Shown here one piece after another: positions 20,895 to 23,013 of a DNA stretch of 23,013 bases. How positions within the stretch are numbered: the stretch's first letter is position 1; every line of letters starts with the position of its first letter. The stretch is taken from NCBI GenBank assembly GCA_002436085.1, contig DIXT01000018.1:47192-70204 (forward strand). The letters are read 5' to 3'. This DNA comes from Anaerolineaceae bacterium UBA6073. Lineage in GTDB: Bacteria; Chloroflexota; Anaerolineae; Anaerolineales; Anaerolineaceae. Both the position numbers and the translations under genes were made by a program. The notes under the pieces are model-generated. The model searched no databases, was not told the origin of the DNA, and was given only the letters and a program-made list of their open reading frames with translations.

Positions 20895-21318
20895 TAAGTT
20901 TTTCACCTTCTCCGGGGACTGCTTGCGTGCCGTAGGCAAGCTGCCCGCAGGGCGGATGAGGGGCTTTTCACCTTCTCCCCAGAGAAGGTGCCCGCAGGGC
21001 GGATGAGGGTGTAATTTGACCTTCCCCCTGGGGGAAGGTGCCCGCAGGGCGGATGAGGGGCTTTTCACCTTCTCCGTAGACTGCTTGCGTGCCGTAGGCA
21101 AGGTGCCCGCAGGGCGGATGAGGGTCTTTTAATAACCCTCATCAGTCTCGCTGCGCTCGCCAGCTTCCCCCGGGGGAAGCTAAAGACAATGCTGCCTGCA
21201 GGGCGAAAGAATATCTCTCACCTTCTCCTCGGAGAAGGTGCCCGCAGGACGGATGAGGGTGTTTATATTGACCTTCATCAGTCTCGCTGCGCTCGCCAGC
21301 TTCCCCCAAGGGAAGCTT
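20895..21318. repeat. Array of intergenic repeats (CACCTTCTCC / GCCCGCAGGGCGGATGAGGG)
   Basis: At least five units end in GCCCGCAGGGCGGATGAGGG or a one-base variant: ending near 20959, 21008, 21059, 21123 and 21259. Each starts with a CACCTTCTCC-type arm; three form hairpins such as CCTTCTCCCCAGAGAAGG, and two carry an inserted GCTTGCGTGCCGTAGGCAAG hairpin. Two related units (about 21137-21180 and 21276-21318) contain CATCAGTCTCGCTGCGCTCG followed by CCAGCTTCCCCC. The units are head-to-tail with variable spacing and no unique spacers. Confidence 0.8.
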
Positions 21319-21536
21319 TAAATTCGTCGGGTCGTTGGGTTTTTCATGCTGCCACAAAATCCATCACTTGACCCTACTGAGAGTCTGACACGACATTGAA
21401 TACCACGTGAGGGGGCGTGGCAGTCTGCCGTCTTTATGGATTGACGCAATATTTTCGGATTTTAGAGCGCAACCCGATTTACGAATTTCGCCCTTACAAT
21501 GTATCCCCGTATAACGAGCTGAGCTCCCTAGCCTGC

Positions 21537-22934
21537 TCAAATATGTATCGCGTGCCCCTCCGCCGCCTCTGCTGCCTCCAACACCGCTTCGCTCAGGGTC
21601 GGGTGCGCGTGAATGTTCGCCGCAATCGCGCTGACAGGCAGCCCGTTGGCTTGCGCCAGCGTCAGCTCGGGCAGCAATTCCGCCGCGTCCGGACCAACAA
21701 TCGACGCGCCCAACAGCAAGCCGCTCTCCGCGTTGGCAATCAGCTTGACATACCCGCCGTACTCGCCGTAGCCCAGCGCTTTGCCGTTCGCCTGGAAGGG
21801 GAACTTACCAACCTTCACGCCGTAACCCGCCTGTTCAGCCTGCGCCTCGGTATATCCAAACGAAGCCACCTGCGGCTGGCTGTAGGTTGCGCGCGGGATC
21901 ATGCGGTAATCCAGCTCACGCGTGGGCAGCCCGGCAATGCTTTCCGCGCACAGAATACCCATCGTAGAGGCGGTATGCGCCAGCAACAGCTTGCCGGTCA
22001 GGTCCCCGATGGCGCGCACGCCGGGGACGTTGGTGCGCATTTGCCCGTCCACCACCACAAAACCGCGCTGGTCCAGCCCGACCCCCAACTGCTCCAATCC
22101 CAGGTCCCTGGAATTGGGCTTAAACCCCACAGCGACCAATGTCAGCTCGGTCTCCACGCTCTGCTCGCCGTTCTCATTCGCGAGTGTGACGCGCGTGCCG
22201 CCCCCGCTCTTTTCAACCGCAAGCACTTTAGTGCCGGCGTATACTTTCACGCCGCGCTTGCCCAGAGCCTTGGTCAATTCAGCCGCTGCTTCGTCATCTT
22301 CCGCCGGCAGGATGTGCGGAAGCATCTCGACCAGGTGCACCTCCACTCCATACGCGCTCCAGATGGTGGCAAATTCCACACCAATTGCGCCGCCGCCGAT
22401 GATGAGCGCCGTTTTTGGCAACTTCTCCAGCATAATCGCGTGGGAATAATCCAGGATTTTTTCGCCGTCCGGTTTCATCCCGGGCACCACCGCCGGATGC
22501 GCGCCGGTCGCCAGGATAATATGCTTGGCGCTGATTACCTGGCTGCTGCCGCCGCTGGCGTCCACTTCTACTTCTGATGGGCTTAACAAGAAGCCGCGGC
22601 CGCTGTAGACGCTGATGCCGTGTTTTTTCATCAGGAAGCCCACGCCTTTGGTCAGGCGCTGGGAGACCTGGCGGCTGCGCTTGAACGCCGCGCTGTAATC
22701 CAGGCTCAGGTTGTCCATCCGGATGCCATAGCTGTCGGCGTTCACGCGCAGCAAGTACGCCAGTTCGGCGTTGCGCAACAAAGCCTTGGAGGGGATACAG
22801 CCGATGTTCAGGCACACGCCGCCCAGAGCTTTTTGCTCTACCAACGCGGTCTTGAGACCCAGCTGCGCCGCCCTGACAGCGCTGACATATCCGCCCGGTC
22901 CCGCGCCAACCACCACAACATCAAAGTCTTCCAT
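21537..22934 (-). CDS. lpdA: Dihydrolipoamide dehydrogenase (E3)
   Basis: This 465-residue FAD-dependent disulfide oxidoreductase reoxidises the lipoamide of 2-oxoacid dehydrogenase or glycine cleavage complexes. Features: FAD-binding GAGPGG (10-15), redox pair C41/C46 in GGVCLNIGCIPSK, NAD-binding IIGGGAIGVEFA, a second FAD motif (RAIGDLTGKLLLAHTA), and the catalytic H444/E449 in HAHPTLSEAVLEAA. The start is set at ATG 22932-22934 (MEDFDVVVVG) because AAGGAG lies just upstream; an ATG seven codons earlier is not supported. No E1, E2 or glycine cleavage genes are adjacent, so it is a stand-alone transcription unit that may serve several complexes. Confidence 0.95.
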   Translation of the reverse strand: MEDFDVVVVGAGPGGYVSAVRAAQLGLKTALVEQKALGGVCLNIGCIPSKALLRNAELAYLLRVNADSYGIRMDNLSLDYSAAFKRSRQVSQRLTKGVGFLMKKHGISVYSGRGFLLSPSEVEVDASGGSSQVISAKHIILATGAHPAVVPGMKPDGEKILDYSHAIMLEKLPKTALIIGGGAIGVEFATIWSAYGVEVHLVEMLPHILPAEDDEAAAELTKALGKRGVKVYAGTKVLAVEKSGGGTRVTLANENGEQSVETELTLVAVGFKPNSRDLGLEQLGVGLDQRGFVVVDGQMRTNVPGVRAIGDLTGKLLLAHTASTMGILCAESIAGLPTRELDYRMIPRATYSQPQVASFGYTEAQAEQAGYGVKVGKFPFQANGKALGYGEYGGYVKLIANAESGLLLGASIVGPDAAELLPELTLAQANGLPVSAIAANIHAHPTLSEAVLEAAEAAEGHAIHI

Positions 22935-22970
22935 AATGCTCCTTCGCGTTTGCAATTCTTTATTAAGGCT

Positions 22971-22998
22971 ATTATAAAGGCAGAAGAACCCGCAGCAA
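22971..22998 (-). promoter_or_regulatory. lpdA promoter
   Basis: On the minus strand TTGCTG (22993-22998) and TATAAT (22971-22976) lie 16 bases apart, with the start codon some 37 bases downstream. The -35 overlaps a hairpin. Confidence 0.7.
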
Positions 22999-23006
22999 GC
23001 TGCGGG
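22989..23006. repeat. Perfect hairpin at the window end
   Basis: CCCGCAGC (22989-22996) pairs with GCTGCGGG (22999-23006) around a two-base loop. It may be a terminator stem of the gene beyond the window. No T-tract is visible within the window. Confidence 0.5.
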
Positions 23007-23013
23007 GTATCCG

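Larger units (their letters stand above)
20515..21536. other. Long non-coding region with repeat array
   Basis: About 1 kb separates the GlmL operon from lpdA. It contains the operon promoter (20669-20677), an inverted repeat of the GTCGG family (20827-20850), the dense repeat array (20895-21318) and a stretch near 21465 (GCGCAACCCGATTTACGAA) that resembles half of the GTCGG family element. Short open frames exist but follow the repeats and look non-coding. Confidence 0.7.

Noticed and set aside
20895..21318. CRISPR array
   Set aside because: Units vary in length and directly abut; there are no unique spacers of constant size and no cas genes.
20778..21357. Small open frames in the repeat array
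   Set aside because: They encode repeated translations of the repeat units and change whenever the units do.
21417..22577. Plus-strand frame opposite lpdA
   Set aside because: lpdA has every catalytic motif; the opposite frame has none and starts in repeat-rich DNA.

Overview
The window looks like a chromosomal segment from a member of the Chloroflexota, probably class Anaerolineae. This is inferred from the L33/tRNA-Trp/SecE/NusG/L11-L1-L10-L12 block joined to tRNA-Thr/Tyr/Thr-EF-Tu, a LexA box of the GAAC-N4-GTTC type, Thr-Pro-rich linkers in exported proteins, and a GlmL-like ATPase operon with a zinc-ribbon membrane protein. I had no database to confirm this.

Bases 1-4840 are accessory DNA. 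Two near-identical ~0.9-kb units (1-890 and 3468-4367) each carry a REP-associated tyrosine transposase (RAYT) with a structured leader and GTAG-tipped REP palindromes. The first RAYT is intact, the second is broken by a 10-bp duplication, and a third copy is only a 3' fragment fused to a REP. Between the units lies an A+T-rich module: a UG/Abi-like reverse transcriptase with a long helical C-terminus, a large imperfect palindrome resembling an integron attC site (or an RT-associated structured RNA), and a small PD-(D/E)XK nuclease-like protein. This looks like horizontally acquired, possibly defence-related cargo.

Bases 4841-11340 are core information-processing genes. lexA is on the plus strand with an SOS operator inside its promoter. 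A bidirectional terminator separates it from a long minus-strand operon, read from right to left: tandem promoters, tRNA-Thr(UGU), tRNA-Tyr(GUA), tRNA-Thr(GGU), tuf, rpmG, tRNA-Trp(CCA), secE, nusG, rplK, rplA, an L10 leader with attenuator, rplJ, rplL.

Bases 11437-13840 hold an orphan BMP-type lipoprotein (minus) and a divergently transcribed membrane protein ending in a bacterial SH3 domain (plus).

Bases 13843-20514 form a six-gene minus-strand operon with overlapping or abutting genes: two-anchor membrane protein, polytopic membrane protein, zinc-ribbon/acidic/two-TM protein, second polytopic membrane protein, GlmL-like ASKHA ATPase, and a barrel-sandwich (lipoyl-like) protein with a C-terminal KOW-like end. 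No glutamate mutase is present, so the ATPase probably works with the membrane proteins. This is the best candidate for an undescribed system in the window.

Bases 20515-21536 are non-coding and contain a dense array of intergenic repeats. lpdA (minus) closes the window with its own promoter.
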